Counted from the first letter of the stretch, positions 10,039-18,157 are shown. The stretch is DNA of 64,000 nucleotides from an uncultured Aquimarina sp. (GCA_947503135.1 CANNCQ010000012.1:1-64000); one strand, 5' to 3'. Numbers and translations are program-made. The notes: a model not told the origin generated them from the letters alone.

Positions 10039-10584
10039 TTATATTTTTTCCAATATATCTTGCTTTTGTTCATCTACACTCGTTTTATTTTCACTGTCTG
10101 TAGAATCTTTAATTTTATTAAATTTTTCTGCTTGCTCAAGCTGATCCTCATCTCCTGAAAAATATGGAAAAACATCCATTACAGGCGATTCAGCAATCGC
10201 AGGTATCGTATAATCACCTGTAGTACCTTTCATTGCTGCATTGGTATTATCGAATGCCTCTTTTAGATCGTTACCTTGTACCAATATATAAATATTTGAT
10301 TTTCGCTCTTTACCACTCTCCTCGTCAAAGGCTATTAGTGATACTTTTGATTTGAACCAACGATCGGAGTTTTCGACAGGATGAATTTCAGAATAGTTAG
10401 CTACTTTAATATTAGTGATTTTAAATTCTTCACTTGTATACGTTTGCATTTCTTCATTTATTCGAGTTTCTGCCTCTGTATACGAAATAGCGTCTAACAA
10501 ATAGGTTTCTGTAACTACTTTTTGTTCCCCAGATTCTTGCGTTTTTCTATACTTAACTTTGCACTCATACCACGATATACTCAT
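10039..10584 (-). CDS. DUF4494 domain-containing protein
   Basis: This 181-residue protein of the Bacteroidota-specific DUF4494 family has no established function. It has no signal peptide or membrane segment, so it is probably cytoplasmic. The family hallmark start (WYECKVKY) and the central WFKSKVSLIAFDEESGKE and IYILVQGNDLKEAF stretches are present, a pattern compatible with a duplicated small beta-alpha domain. The last 40 residues are charged and probably disordered. It is transcribed alone, 22 bases downstream of a -7 element, between a bidirectional terminator and the terminator of tRNA-Leu. Confidence 0.85.
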   Translation of the reverse strand: MSISWYECKVKYRKTQESGEQKVVTETYLLDAISYTEAETRINEEMQTYTSEEFKITNIKVANYSEIHPVENSDRWFKSKVSLIAFDEESGKERKSNIYILVQGNDLKEAFDNTNAAMKGTTGDYTIPAIAESPVMDVFPYFSGDEDQLEQAEKFNKIKDSTDSENKTSVDEQKQDILEKI

Positions 10585-10605
10585 AAATAGTTTTTTTTAG
10601 GACTT

Positions 10606-10613
10606 CAAATATA
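10606..10613 (-). promoter_or_regulatory. -7 element upstream of the DUF4494 gene
   Basis: The minus strand reads TATATTTG, an exact TAnnTTTG match 22 bases before the start codon. No convincing TTG lies at -33. Confidence 0.45.
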
Positions 10614-10702
10614 GTCGTTTATCAACGCCATATATCGCACTATTAAATATAGATATTCACAATTTGAAAAAGGGATTACCTACTATATAAACGGTCGCAA
10701 AT

Positions 10703-10736
10703 AAAAAAACCTCAACTTTTAAAAAAGTTGAGGTTT
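10703..10736 (-). terminator. Intrinsic terminator of tRNA-Leu
   Basis: On the minus strand a 13-bp stem (10724-10736 with 10707-10719) is followed by a U-run encoded by the A-run at 10703-10709. It begins nine bases past the mature 3' end of the tRNA. Confidence 0.8.
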
Positions 10737-10744
10737 AAATTACG

Positions 10745-10826
10745 TGCGGGCGGGGAGACTCGAACTCCCACACCTCGCGGCACCAGATCCTAAGTCTGGC
10801 GTGTCTACCAATTCCACCACGCCCGC
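10745..10826 (-). tRNA. tRNA-Leu (anticodon UAG)
   Basis: The minus strand folds as a class II tRNA of 82 nt. The acceptor stem GCGGGCG pairs perfectly with CGCCCGC and the discriminator base is A. The D-arm reads GGTGGAATTGGTAGACACGC, the anticodon loop ACTTAGG gives UAG, a variable arm follows, and the T-arm carries GGGAGTTCGAGTCTCCC. CCA is not encoded, as is usual in Bacteroidota. The tRNA has its own -7 element upstream and terminator downstream. Confidence 0.97.
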
Positions 10827-10869
10827 ATTATAAATTTATAGTTTACTTAGGTTTCCTACAAATCGAATG

Positions 10870-10877
10870 CAAATATA
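10870..10877 (-). promoter_or_regulatory. -7 element upstream of tRNA-Leu
   Basis: The minus strand reads TATATTTG, an exact TAnnTTTG match 44 bases before the mature 5' end of the tRNA. It lies in the 145-bp gap shared with the divergent membrane protein gene. Confidence 0.5.
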
Positions 10878-10933
10878 CATTTATTCTTAAAAAACTTATT
10901 ATTTTTTTTCAATTAATTACAATTAGTCTTTAT

Positions 10934-10941
10934 TACATTTG
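10934..10941 (+). promoter_or_regulatory. -7 element upstream of the membrane protein gene at 10972
   Basis: TACATTTG matches TAnnTTTG, 31 bases before the start codon. No TTG is seen at the -33 position. Confidence 0.4.
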
Positions 10942-10971
10942 TTTACTCTTACAAAACAGGTAATTTAAGCT

Positions 10972-11574
10972 ATGAAATCACTCGTAAATTTAATAGTAAA
11001 ATTTGTTAGTTACGCCGCACTATTGTTTGCCGTAGCGCAAATTATCGCTACTGATGCCAAACTACAATCTTTCAAAGAAAACTCGAATACAGAGCATGCT
11101 CAAGATATTATATTATTTATTAGTTTTGGGTTAGCATTGTTTATTGGTTATAAATTTAATAAGGTTAAAACATTAAGCTACACCTTAGCGGCATTACTTT
11201 TAATATCATTTATTAGAGAAATGGACGCCTTTTTTGATGCTGTTTTATTTCACGGAGCATGGGTTTATTTTGCAGGAGCTGCTCTGGTTGCTTATTTCTT
11301 TTTAATTTATAAAAAAATAGGAAGTATCAATTCTGAAATTGAACTTATAAAAGAGCATATTTCATTAGGAATGGTGACGATCGGCTTATTAATTATTCAT
11401 GTTTTTTCAAGATTATATGGAAGAAAAAAAATGTGGAAAGCCCTTATGGGAGAAGATAATTTTATAAGAATTGTAAAAGATGCTTCCGAAGAGGGAATAG
11501 AACTACTAGGCTATACTATAATTTTTATAGGAATTATAGAGTTGTATCTTTTTGCTCGTAAATCGTTAGTATAG
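10972..11574 (+). CDS. Hypothetical integral membrane protein
   Basis: I do not recognise this 200-residue protein as a named family. Six hydrophobic segments are visible: at about residues 9-28, 43-60, 66-82, 91-110, 130-147 and 177-196. A short charged loop (SRLYGRKKMWKALMGEDNF) separates the last two. It has no secretion signal beyond the first membrane segment and no catalytic motif. The gene has its own -7 element, stands alone, and ends 2 bp from the convergent YjbR-family gene. Presumed location is the inner membrane. Confidence 0.75.
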   Translation: MKSLVNLIVKFVSYAALLFAVAQIIATDAKLQSFKENSNTEHAQDIILFISFGLALFIGYKFNKVKTLSYTLAALLLISFIREMDAFFDAVLFHGAWVYFAGAALVAYFFLIYKKIGSINSEIELIKEHISLGMVTIGLLIIHVFSRLYGRKKMWKALMGEDNFIRIVKDASEEGIELLGYTIIFIGIIELYLFARKSLV

Positions 11575-11575
11575 T

Positions 11576-11932
11576 TTATAACTGTTTGAGTATTTCTCTA
11601 TTTTTTTTAGTCATTTTAGAAACCACCAACTCATAAGAGTGGTTGATTAAGTATATGATTAGTTTATCCTCTAAAGCACTATCAAAATGCACTGTATTCC
11701 AGTGTTTTTTATTCATGTGAAATCCAGGTTCAATTTCAACATGTTTTTCTCTGTAGGCAAGTGCTTTTTCAGGATCGCATTTTAAATTTACTGCCCATGG
11801 GCGTTTATTAATCGAAATAGCTGCAAACATTTTGTCTAACACTTTAAACACCAAAACCTCTTCGTCGAAAGGAAAACATTCTGAAGCTCCCTTTTTAGCT
11901 AAACAATGGATTCTAAGTTGTTCTATATTCAT
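11576..11932 (-). CDS. MmcQ/YjbR family protein
   Basis: This 118-residue cytoplasmic protein has the YjbR/MmcQ (CyaY-like) fold signatures. The segment GASECFPFDEEVLVFKVLDKMFAAI spans residues 15-39, followed by LKCDPEKALAYRE and the HMNKKHWNTVHFD stretch near residue 75, ending in a C-terminal helix. The family is often labelled DNA-binding from structural similarity, but biochemical evidence is thin. It is last in the hemW-DUF4230-YjbR set; its ATG overlaps the last base of the upstream stop, which indicates translational coupling. Confidence 0.88.
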   Translation of the reverse strand: MNIEQLRIHCLAKKGASECFPFDEEVLVFKVLDKMFAAISINKRPWAVNLKCDPEKALAYREKHVEIEPGFHMNKKHWNTVHFDSALEDKLIIYLINHSYELVVSKMTKKNREILKQL

Positions 11933-12561
11933 TAATCAATCAAAATATCTGTAGGCTCTTCAATGGCCTTTACGTCGTTTAACTCTAATGCCGAATAATC
12001 TATTTTCCAACCAATAGATTGTGCCAAACTTTCTGCTAGCAAAATAGTGTTTAACGCTTCTCTTCTTGCCTCGCTAATCAGTCCACTATGAGGGATTTTA
12101 TCAATAATATACTGCTTGGCTTCTTTATTAATTTCATTTAAATCGCCAGTAGAAAAAGGGTTTAACCAACCCTCTTTTTTATCGTAATATTTAAAATCTG
12201 TTTCGATGGTTAATAGTTCTGGCTGAGGAAAATGAGTAAGCTTTAAAGTTTTCGATTTTTCATCAGTTTCTATAGTAATTTTCGATAAATTAAATCCTAC
12301 ATGAGCTTTTGCATCAATTAATATCAACGCTTTTTTCTTCCCCAACAAAATATCGAAAAACTTTTCGCGTACACTTTCGTAATGATAAATTTCTGCAAAA
12401 TCTCCTTCTACCGAAATTAACTTACACACTTTTTTAATTTTCTCTTTTAATACAACCGCCTGAGAGGCTATGTTTTTCTTTTTTCTAACAAAATTAAACC
12501 GAGAAAATATTATATATGCGAATACTGTCCCTACTGCTAAACCTATGAATAATAACTCCAT
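11932..12561 (-). CDS. DUF4230 domain-containing membrane-anchored protein
   Basis: The 209-residue protein has one N-terminal membrane anchor (residues 2-20, LLFIGLAVGTVFAYIIF) and then a soluble domain with the DUF4230 pattern. A hydrophobic IYHYESVREKFFDILLGKKKALILI stretch covers residues 62-86 and is followed by a VGFNLSKITIE segment and a late YNx-free helical end. The molecular role of the family is unknown. It lies 20 bp after hemW and overlaps the YjbR gene by one base, so all three are probably one transcript. Confidence 0.83.
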   Translation of the reverse strand: MELLFIGLAVGTVFAYIIFSRFNFVRKKKNIASQAVVLKEKIKKVCKLISVEGDFAEIYHYESVREKFFDILLGKKKALILIDAKAHVGFNLSKITIETDEKSKTLKLTHFPQPELLTIETDFKYYDKKEGWLNPFSTGDLNEINKEAKQYIIDKIPHSGLISEARREALNTILLAESLAQSIGWKIDYSALELNDVKAIEEPTDILID

Positions 12562-12581
12562 ATATTAAATTTATACCATTT

Positions 12582-13724
12582 TTATTGATTTCCGTTTAAC
12601 GGAATAAAAAACAAATCGCTTGCAATTCCATCACCAAAAAACTTTCCTTTTTTAGTTAAATGATACTGATTTTTTACTTTACACATCAATTCATTATCTA
12701 AATGACTTTGAGCCAATTTTTCAAAATAATGTACAAATTGTATTCCAAAGTCGGTTTCTATCTTTTTTAAAGAAATTCCCCAAATTGTTCGCAAGCCTGT
12801 CATTATATATTCATTAAACTGGTCTGCCTCAGATAAAATTTCACTTTCAAACGGGCGTTCCCCTTTGGCGATACTCTTTAAGTACTGGCCATTGTTACTT
12901 ACATTCCAACTACGCTCTTTTCCGTTAAACGAATGTGCCGAGGGCCCAACACCAACGTACTTTTTTCGCTGCCAATAAGCCGTGTTGTTCCCACTGAAAT
13001 AACCCGTTTTTCCAAAATTCGAAAACTCGTAATTAATATATCCTTGCTTCTCAAACGTATTTACAAGTGCATGATATTGCTCGGACGACTGCGTATCACT
13101 AACATTAGCAACTACTCCTTTTTCTATAAACTTTTTTAAGGCTGTATTATCTTCTACCGTAAGGGCATAGCACGATATATGAGGTATTTCTAAATCTACT
13201 ATTTGCTGTAAATTTTGTTGCCATTCTGTATTACTTAAACCTGGTATTCCATAAATCAAATCGATGGAAATATTATCAAAATATTTTTTTGCATTAACAA
13301 TACAACTCAAGGCTTCCTTAGCGTTATGCGCACGATTCATCAATTTTAAATCACGTTCAAAAAAAGATTGTACTCCAATACTTAAACGGTTAACTTTTGT
13401 GCCAGCAATAGCGCTTACCTTTTCTTCGGTTAAATCGTCTGGGTTAGCTTCTAAAGTAATTTCTGGGATTTCGCTTACGCTAAAATTAGTATAAATAACC
13501 GCTAAAATTTGCTCAATTTCAGCCACCGTACATACCGACGGAGTACCACCGCCAAAATAAATATGCTGAATTTCTTCAGTATTCAATTCATTTTTGCGCA
13601 ATAGGATTTCATTACATATTGCGGTTATCATATCGGACTTTTTAGACAACGAAGTCGAAAAGTGAAAATCACAATAATGACATGCTTTTTTACAAAACGG
13701 GATATGAATATAAATGCTTGAGAT
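12582..13724 (-). CDS. hemW: Radical SAM heme chaperone HemW; no canonical start codon
   Basis: HemW is a radical SAM protein that binds heme and is related to the oxygen-independent coproporphyrinogen III oxidase. The conserved N-terminus SIYIHIPFCKKACHYCDF, with the CxxxCxxC cluster ligands at residues 11, 15 and 18, lies upstream of the first canonical start codon in frame (TTG at 13649). The GGGTPS motif and the rest of the radical SAM and C-terminal HemN domains follow normally. Between an in-frame TGA and this motif there is no ATG, GTG or TTG. The codon aligned with the usual initiator is ATC at 13722-13724, giving 380 residues, a normal length. Either ATC or ATT initiates, or the start is mutated or misread. 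It heads the hemW-DUF4230-YjbR unit. Confidence 0.85.
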   Translation of the reverse strand: MSSIYIHIPFCKKACHYCDFHFSTSLSKKSDMITAICNEILLRKNELNTEEIQHIYFGGGTPSVCTVAEIEQILAVIYTNFSVSEIPEITLEANPDDLTEEKVSAIAGTKVNRLSIGVQSFFERDLKLMNRAHNAKEALSCIVNAKKYFDNISIDLIYGIPGLSNTEWQQNLQQIVDLEIPHISCYALTVEDNTALKKFIEKGVVANVSDTQSSEQYHALVNTFEKQGYINYEFSNFGKTGYFSGNNTAYWQRKKYVGVGPSAHSFNGKERSWNVSNNGQYLKSIAKGERPFESEILSEADQFNEYIMTGLRTIWGISLKKIETDFGIQFVHYFEKLAQSHLDNELMCKVKNQYHLTKKGKFFGDGIASDLFFIPLNGNQ

Positions 13725-13801
13725 AAATTGGCTATTTAAAAATTAATAGACTCAAAAATAATATAAATTCAATTGTTAATTCTCCTCTTTAACATTAAGC
13801 C

Positions 13802-13834
13802 TTGGCTGCACTTTGGTAAAGCCTATTATCTTTG
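13802..13834 (+). promoter_or_regulatory. Promoter of the 3-hydroxyanthranilate dioxygenase gene
   Basis: A TTG at 13802-13804 and TATCTTTG at 13827-13834, an exact TAnnTTTG match, are separated by 22 bases, within the loose spacing of Bacteroidota promoters. The -7 element lies 40 bases before the nbaC start codon and is directly followed by an inverted repeat. Confidence 0.5.
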
Positions 13835-13850
13835 TTACTTAATTAGTAAC
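13834..13850. promoter_or_regulatory. Candidate operator, inverted repeat at the transcription start
   Basis: GTTACTTAATTAGTAAC has perfect 6-bp arms (GTTACT/AGTAAC) around a 5-bp centre. It starts at the last base of the -7 element, so it covers the expected transcription start. This placement fits a repressor site controlling the dioxygenase and aldehyde dehydrogenase genes. No regulator gene is adjacent, so the factor is unknown. Confidence 0.4.
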
Positions 13851-13873
13851 TTCGTACTACAAAAGCAATACTT

Positions 13874-14407
13874 ATGTCAATACAAGCACCTTTTAACCTC
13901 CTCAAATGGATCGAAGACAATAGAGCTCTTTTAAAACCACCTGTTGGTAACAAAAATTTATATAAAGATGCTGGAGACTATATTGTAATGATTGTTGCAG
14001 GACCCAATGCCCGGAAAGATTACCATTTTAATGAAACCGAAGAATTGTTTTATCAATTGGAAGGAACTATTGAAGTGCACATACAAGAAGATGGCATTAA
14101 AAAAACCATGAAACTTGGTCCTGGAGATATGTATTTGCACCCTGCAAAAGTACCGCATTCGCCTGTGCGCCATAAAGATTCTATAGGTTTGGTTATAGAG
14201 CGTAAACGAAAAAACCTTAGTGTTGACGACGGTTTACTATGGTTTTGTGATAACTGCAACGAAAAATTACACGAAGTTTATTTTAAATTAGAAAATATTG
14301 AAGTTGACTTTCTAAAGCACTTTAATCATTTTTACACAAACGAAGATTTACGTACTTGTAAAAAATGCAATCATGTAATGCCTACCGATGAGCGTTTTAT
14401 AAAGTAA
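13874..14407 (+). CDS. nbaC: 3-hydroxyanthranilate 3,4-dioxygenase
   Basis: This cupin enzyme opens 3-hydroxyanthranilate to 2-amino-3-carboxymuconate semialdehyde in the kynurenine route, leading either to quinolinate and NAD or to degradation. The 177 residues are full length. The Fe ligands are at the expected positions His51, Glu57 and His95, and the substrate-binding Arg47 and Arg99 are present. The bacterial C-terminal rubredoxin-like metal site is intact: Cys125, Cys128, Cys162 and Cys165. It is followed 53 bp later by an aldehyde dehydrogenase gene. No other kynurenine-pathway genes are in the window. Confidence 0.95.
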   Translation: MSIQAPFNLLKWIEDNRALLKPPVGNKNLYKDAGDYIVMIVAGPNARKDYHFNETEELFYQLEGTIEVHIQEDGIKKTMKLGPGDMYLHPAKVPHSPVRHKDSIGLVIERKRKNLSVDDGLLWFCDNCNEKLHEVYFKLENIEVDFLKHFNHFYTNEDLRTCKKCNHVMPTDERFIK

Positions 14408-14460
14408 TAAACCTTAACAATTACATCTCAAATTTTCTATTCCTTAAATCACCACTACTA

Positions 14461-15990
14461 ATGCTTCAAAATCTTACCCAAGCTTTCGCTGAATTAAATA
14501 TTACTTCGCAAGAACATGGAACTGCTATCGGGAACGAATGGCTTTCGTATGATCCTACCTTTGAAAGCTACTCCCCCATTGATGGCGAAAAAATCAGTGT
14601 GGTGCAATTTACTTCTACGGAGCATTACAACACCGTGGTAAACGAAGCTACAAGCGCTTTTATTGAATGGCGCAAAGTACCTGCCCCTAAAAGAGGTGAA
14701 ATAGTTAGGCAATTTGGTGATGAACTCCGTGCTAAAAAAGAGCAACTTTCCCTTTTGTTGTGCTATGAAATGGGTAAATCTTTACAAGAAGCTAAAGGTG
14801 AAGTACAAGAAATGATAGACATTTGCGATTTTGCTGTAGGCTTATCGCGACAACTTCACGGTTATACAATGCACTCCGAAAGACCCAACCACCGTATGTA
14901 CGAACAGTACCACCCTTTGGGCGTTGTTGGGATTATATCGGCTTTTAATTTCCCAATGGCTGTTTGGGCTTGGAACGTTGCCCTTGCTTGGATTTCCGGG
15001 AATACTTGTATTTGGAAGCCTTCTGAAAAAACACCACTATGCGCTATTGCATGCCAAAAAATAATCGCCGAAGTATTAGAAAAGAATAAACTTCCTAAAG
15101 GAATATCATGCTTAATTAATGGTGGTAAGGAGCTAGGTAAATTACTTACAAGAGACCCTAGAATCGCTTTAATTTCAGCTACTGGATCCACCGAGATGGG
15201 ACGTAGTGTGGGTGTAACAGTAGCCGAACGTTTTGGAAAATCATTATTAGAATTAGGAGGTAACAACGCCATGATTATTACTCCATCGGTAGATTTAAAA
15301 ATAGCTATTCCAGCCATTGTTTTTGGTGCTATTGGAACTTCTGGTCAACGCTGTACCACTACGCGAAGGCTTATTGTACACGATAGCATTATCGTTGCAC
15401 TTTCCGAACAATTAAAAAAAGCATATCAACAATTAAAAATAGGTTCTCCATTAAACGAAGAAAACCATTTAGGACCTTTGATTGATGTGGATGCTGTTCA
15501 ACAATTTACAAACTTGTTAACCGAAGCGAAATTGCAAGGAGCTTTTCCTATTGTCGAAGGTAAAACACTTGAGCATTTAGGAAGCACTTACGTTTCTCCT
15601 GCCATTTATTTAGCAGAAAACCACATGCCGGTAGTTCAAAAAGAAACTTTTGTTCCTGTATTATACGTTATTCCTTATAGTGGCGAAATCACTAATGCTA
15701 TTGACCTGCAAAACAACGTGTCTCAGGGATTATCTTCTGCTATAATGACACAAAACTTAAGAGAATCAGAAGTATTTTTATCGGCGTCGGGGTCGGATTG
15801 TGGTATCGCTAACGTTAACATAGGAACCTCTGGAGCCGAAATCGGCGGAGCCTTTGGTGGCGAAAAAGAAACGGGAGGTGGTCGTGAATCTGGCTCAGAC
15901 GCTTGGAAAGCTTACATGAGGCGCCAAACGAACACTATAAATTACTCTAATGAACTACCTCTATCACAGGGTATAAAATTTGAATTATAA
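14461..15990 (+). CDS. Aldehyde dehydrogenase, ALDH7 (antiquitin-like) family
   Basis: This is an NAD(P)-dependent aldehyde dehydrogenase of 509 residues. The conserved residues are visible: Asn163 (SAFNFP), Lys186 (WKPSEK), Glu264 in LELGG, and the catalytic Cys298 in GQRCTTTRR. The LELGGNNA and GQRCTTTRR signatures point to ALDH7, whose best-known members oxidise 2-aminoadipate semialdehyde (piperideine-6-carboxylate) in lysine breakdown. Its place directly after a 3-hydroxyanthranilate dioxygenase gene could instead suggest a muconate-semialdehyde substrate, but that reaction normally belongs to ALDH8. I favour ALDH7 from sequence and leave the substrate open. Confidence 0.88.
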   Translation: MLQNLTQAFAELNITSQEHGTAIGNEWLSYDPTFESYSPIDGEKISVVQFTSTEHYNTVVNEATSAFIEWRKVPAPKRGEIVRQFGDELRAKKEQLSLLLCYEMGKSLQEAKGEVQEMIDICDFAVGLSRQLHGYTMHSERPNHRMYEQYHPLGVVGIISAFNFPMAVWAWNVALAWISGNTCIWKPSEKTPLCAIACQKIIAEVLEKNKLPKGISCLINGGKELGKLLTRDPRIALISATGSTEMGRSVGVTVAERFGKSLLELGGNNAMIITPSVDLKIAIPAIVFGAIGTSGQRCTTTRRLIVHDSIIVALSEQLKKAYQQLKIGSPLNEENHLGPLIDVDAVQQFTNLLTEAKLQGAFPIVEGKTLEHLGSTYVSPAIYLAENHMPVVQKETFVPVLYVIPYSGEITNAIDLQNNVSQGLSSAIMTQNLRESEVFLSASGSDCGIANVNIGTSGAEIGGAFGGEKETGGGRESGSDAWKAYMRRQTNTINYSNELPLSQGIKFEL

Positions 15991-16132
15991 CAAACACTTT
16001 GTCGGATAAATATGCATTTAAAGGATGTATTTAGCCTTTAGTCGAAAAAACATCGTGTTTACAACGATTGACGAGATTTGTTTTGTTATAATCACTAACT
16101 TGATGTTAATTAACTAATTAACTTGTAATCTT

Positions 16133-17086
16133 ATGTCAAAACGTACACTTCACTTTTTGTTGATGTTACTAGTAGGGATAATTGGATGCGTTTTTTATTA
16201 TTTTTTCTGTTCTAGTTGTTACACTGGGGTCAAGGAAAATACTACAAAAAATGCAATCGAAAAAGTTCCTGCGGTAAAGCAGCAAATTACTTCACAACCA
16301 ACCAACAGACCCTTTGCTCTTAGCGATTCTAAAAGTGGTTTTGGTATAAATGCTAATGAGCATTTTAATTTTAATGCAAACGGCTTTTCAATCATCAAAC
16401 CAATTGCGGCAAATTTAGATTCTAAAATCGTTGAACTAAAAAACTATCTAGGTCAACATCCTGAAAAGGAACTAGATATTATTGGGCTTTATAAAAGCGA
16501 CGAAGAAAATACTTCCGCATATCCAAATTTAGGAATTGCAAGAGCTACAGCTGTCAAAAATTACTTAGTAAGCAAAGGTATAGCATCCAAACAATTAAAT
16601 ACACTAGGCAAATTAGACAATAGTTTAATCCCTAATGGATCAGCTATTTACCAAGGACCTGTGGACTACAAATTCAATACTGCTAATAGTGTTGAAGAGG
16701 AAAATGCTAAAATAAAAGCAGAGCTAGAGATTTTAAAGAAAGAAATTTTATCCGATCCTTTAAAATTAAGATTTCAAACCAATTCGAGTAAGCTATCTCT
16801 AAGTGCTGCACAACGTGCAAAAATAACCAAACTATCTAGATATTTAGATAAAGCAGATAATGGTAAAATCATAGCCACTGGACATACTGATAATACTGGA
16901 AATGCTCAAGCAAATACCACTTTAGGCTTATCACGCGCTGAAACAATCAAAGACTATTTTATTCAAAATGGAATTGATGCTACAAAGATAATAACAGCTA
17001 GTAAAGGTCCTAATCAGCCTATTGCAACTAATAACACTCCAGAAGGAAGAAAAGAAAACAGAAGAGTAGAAATTACTTTAAAATAA
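16133..17086 (+). CDS. OmpA family protein with two OmpA-like domains
   Basis: This 317-residue envelope protein has an N-terminal hydrophobic segment (residues 6-27, an anchor or signal, followed by CSSCYTG). The C-terminal OmpA/MotB-like peptidoglycan-binding domain is clear at about residues 205-317: GHTDNTGN, LSRAETIKDYF and the final RRVEITL. A second, weaker copy lies at about 80-165 (LDIIGLYKSDEE, GIARATAVKNYLVSKGI), so the protein appears to be a tandem. Its gene is followed 20 bp later by a membrane-anchored helix-hairpin-helix protein, a pairing that implies a shared envelope job. An AT-rich inverted repeat (GTTAATTA/TAATTAAC, 16105-16122) precedes the start. Confidence 0.87.
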   Translation: MSKRTLHFLLMLLVGIIGCVFYYFFCSSCYTGVKENTTKNAIEKVPAVKQQITSQPTNRPFALSDSKSGFGINANEHFNFNANGFSIIKPIAANLDSKIVELKNYLGQHPEKELDIIGLYKSDEENTSAYPNLGIARATAVKNYLVSKGIASKQLNTLGKLDNSLIPNGSAIYQGPVDYKFNTANSVEEENAKIKAELEILKKEILSDPLKLRFQTNSSKLSLSAAQRAKITKLSRYLDKADNGKIIATGHTDNTGNAQANTTLGLSRAETIKDYFIQNGIDATKIITASKGPNQPIATNNTPEGRKENRRVEITLK

Positions 17087-17106
17087 TAATCTAAAAAAAC
17101 ATAAAC

Positions 17107-17775
17107 ATGAGTAATATTAATATTTGGTGTATCATTATACCTTTAATTACAGCTATTATAGGATGGCTATTAGGAAGATTTAGTTCAAACAGTTCTGATG
17201 AATCTAGTAACAACAACAATGATGAAGCTGACAGAATAGCTAGTTTACAAGCCGATTTAGAAGCTTGTAAAACAAGTAAAACTAAAATCAGCAACGATCT
17301 TGATCGTTGTAATAGTAGCAAAGCTCAATTAAAATCAGAGCTTGATGCTTGCATCGCTTCTAAAGCAGATCTATCTTCTAAAATTGCCGACACAGCAAAC
17401 AGTGCTACAAACGCGAGTCTTGGTTTTGCCGCGACTTCTTTAAGCGATACCCCTAGCGAACCTGAATTGTCTTTTGATGCTGCTGCTGCAAAATTAGCTT
17501 TAGGCAAAAAAATTGTTGCCGATGATTTAAAAATCATAGAAGGTATTGGTCCTAAAATCGCTCAACTATTTAATGAGAATGGCGTAAATACATGGTATCA
17601 ACTCTCTAAAACACCTGTTGAAAGATGTCAAGAAATTTTAAATATAGGAGGAAAACGTTACGAAATTCACAATCCCGGAACTTGGCCAAAGCAATCGGGC
17701 TTAGCTTTTGAAGGAAAATGGAAAGAATTGAATGACCTTCAGGATTATTTAGACGGTGGAGTAGAACCTAAATAA
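17107..17775 (+). CDS. Membrane-anchored coiled-coil protein with C-terminal helix-hairpin-helix-like domain
   Basis: The 222-residue protein has one N-terminal membrane segment (residues 4-20, WCIIIPLITAIIGWLLG). A Ser/Asn/Asp-rich linker follows, then a coiled coil at about 38-95 (repeats like ADLEACKTSK and SELDACIASK). The C-terminal domain contains LKIIEGIGPKIAQLFNENG (about 139-157), a helix-hairpin-helix motif of the kind seen in many membrane-anchored bacterial proteins. Such domains can bind DNA, but here they may serve protein contacts. It follows the OmpA gene by 20 bp and ends before a strong terminator. Function is unknown. Confidence 0.78.
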   Translation: MSNINIWCIIIPLITAIIGWLLGRFSSNSSDESSNNNNDEADRIASLQADLEACKTSKTKISNDLDRCNSSKAQLKSELDACIASKADLSSKIADTANSATNASLGFAATSLSDTPSEPELSFDAAAAKLALGKKIVADDLKIIEGIGPKIAQLFNENGVNTWYQLSKTPVERCQEILNIGGKRYEIHNPGTWPKQSGLAFEGKWKELNDLQDYLDGGVEPK

Positions 17776-17804
17776 TATTATTATTTATACTACCATAAAT
17801 AACC

Positions 17805-17842
17805 AAAAAAGGTTGAATAGTTAACACTATTCAACCTTTTTT
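17805..17842. terminator. Bidirectional intrinsic terminator
   Basis: GGTTGAATAG at 17811-17820 pairs with CTATTCAACC at 17827-17836 around a 6-nt loop. The stem is extended by A6 on the left and T6 on the right. It ends the OmpA/HhH unit on the plus strand and can also serve the convergent small gene on the minus strand. Confidence 0.85.
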
Positions 17843-17881
17843 ATAAAATAAAGAATCTTAATTTTATAAATTAAACAATAA

Positions 17882-18157
17882 CTAATATACTTTTACAATT
17901 CTATGTAGTGGTATTAAATTAGCTCCTTTTAAAATCACATACTTATCGGTAACACCCCAAACAGTGGTGTGTACTCTTTTTAAACCTTCACTATCTTTAA
18001 ATACAATATGCATTTTAGTTCGGTCAATATTACCTAAAACCGAGGCTCTATTTAATATTTTACCCCTGCTCTTCTTTGCTTCTATCGTATCCAAAACTTC
18101 ATGATTAGGAAAACGTAAATGTGACACTATTTCTTTTTCTATTTGTAAAGCTGCCAT
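17882..18157 (-). CDS. Conserved small hypothetical protein
   Basis: I do not recognise a named domain in this 91-residue protein. It is basic and soluble, with no signal peptide or membrane segment. The middle (VLGNIDRTKMHIVFKDSEGLKRVHTTVWGVT) has the alternating pattern of a beta-rich fold, and it ends in HRIVKVY, a strand-like tail. A continuous frame, a sensible start and its own terminator support it as a real gene. It is divergent from radA across a 204-bp gap. Confidence 0.7.
   Translation of the reverse strand: MAALQIEKEIVSHLRFPNHEVLDTIEAKKSRGKILNRASVLGNIDRTKMHIVFKDSEGLKRVHTTVWGVTDKYVILKGANLIPLHRIVKVY

Noticed and set aside
13874-15990. Naming the aldehyde dehydrogenase as 2-aminomuconate-semialdehyde dehydrogenase because of the adjacent dioxygenase gene
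   Set aside because: The LELGGNNA and GQRCTTTRR signatures fit the ALDH7 family better than ALDH8; adjacency alone is not enough.
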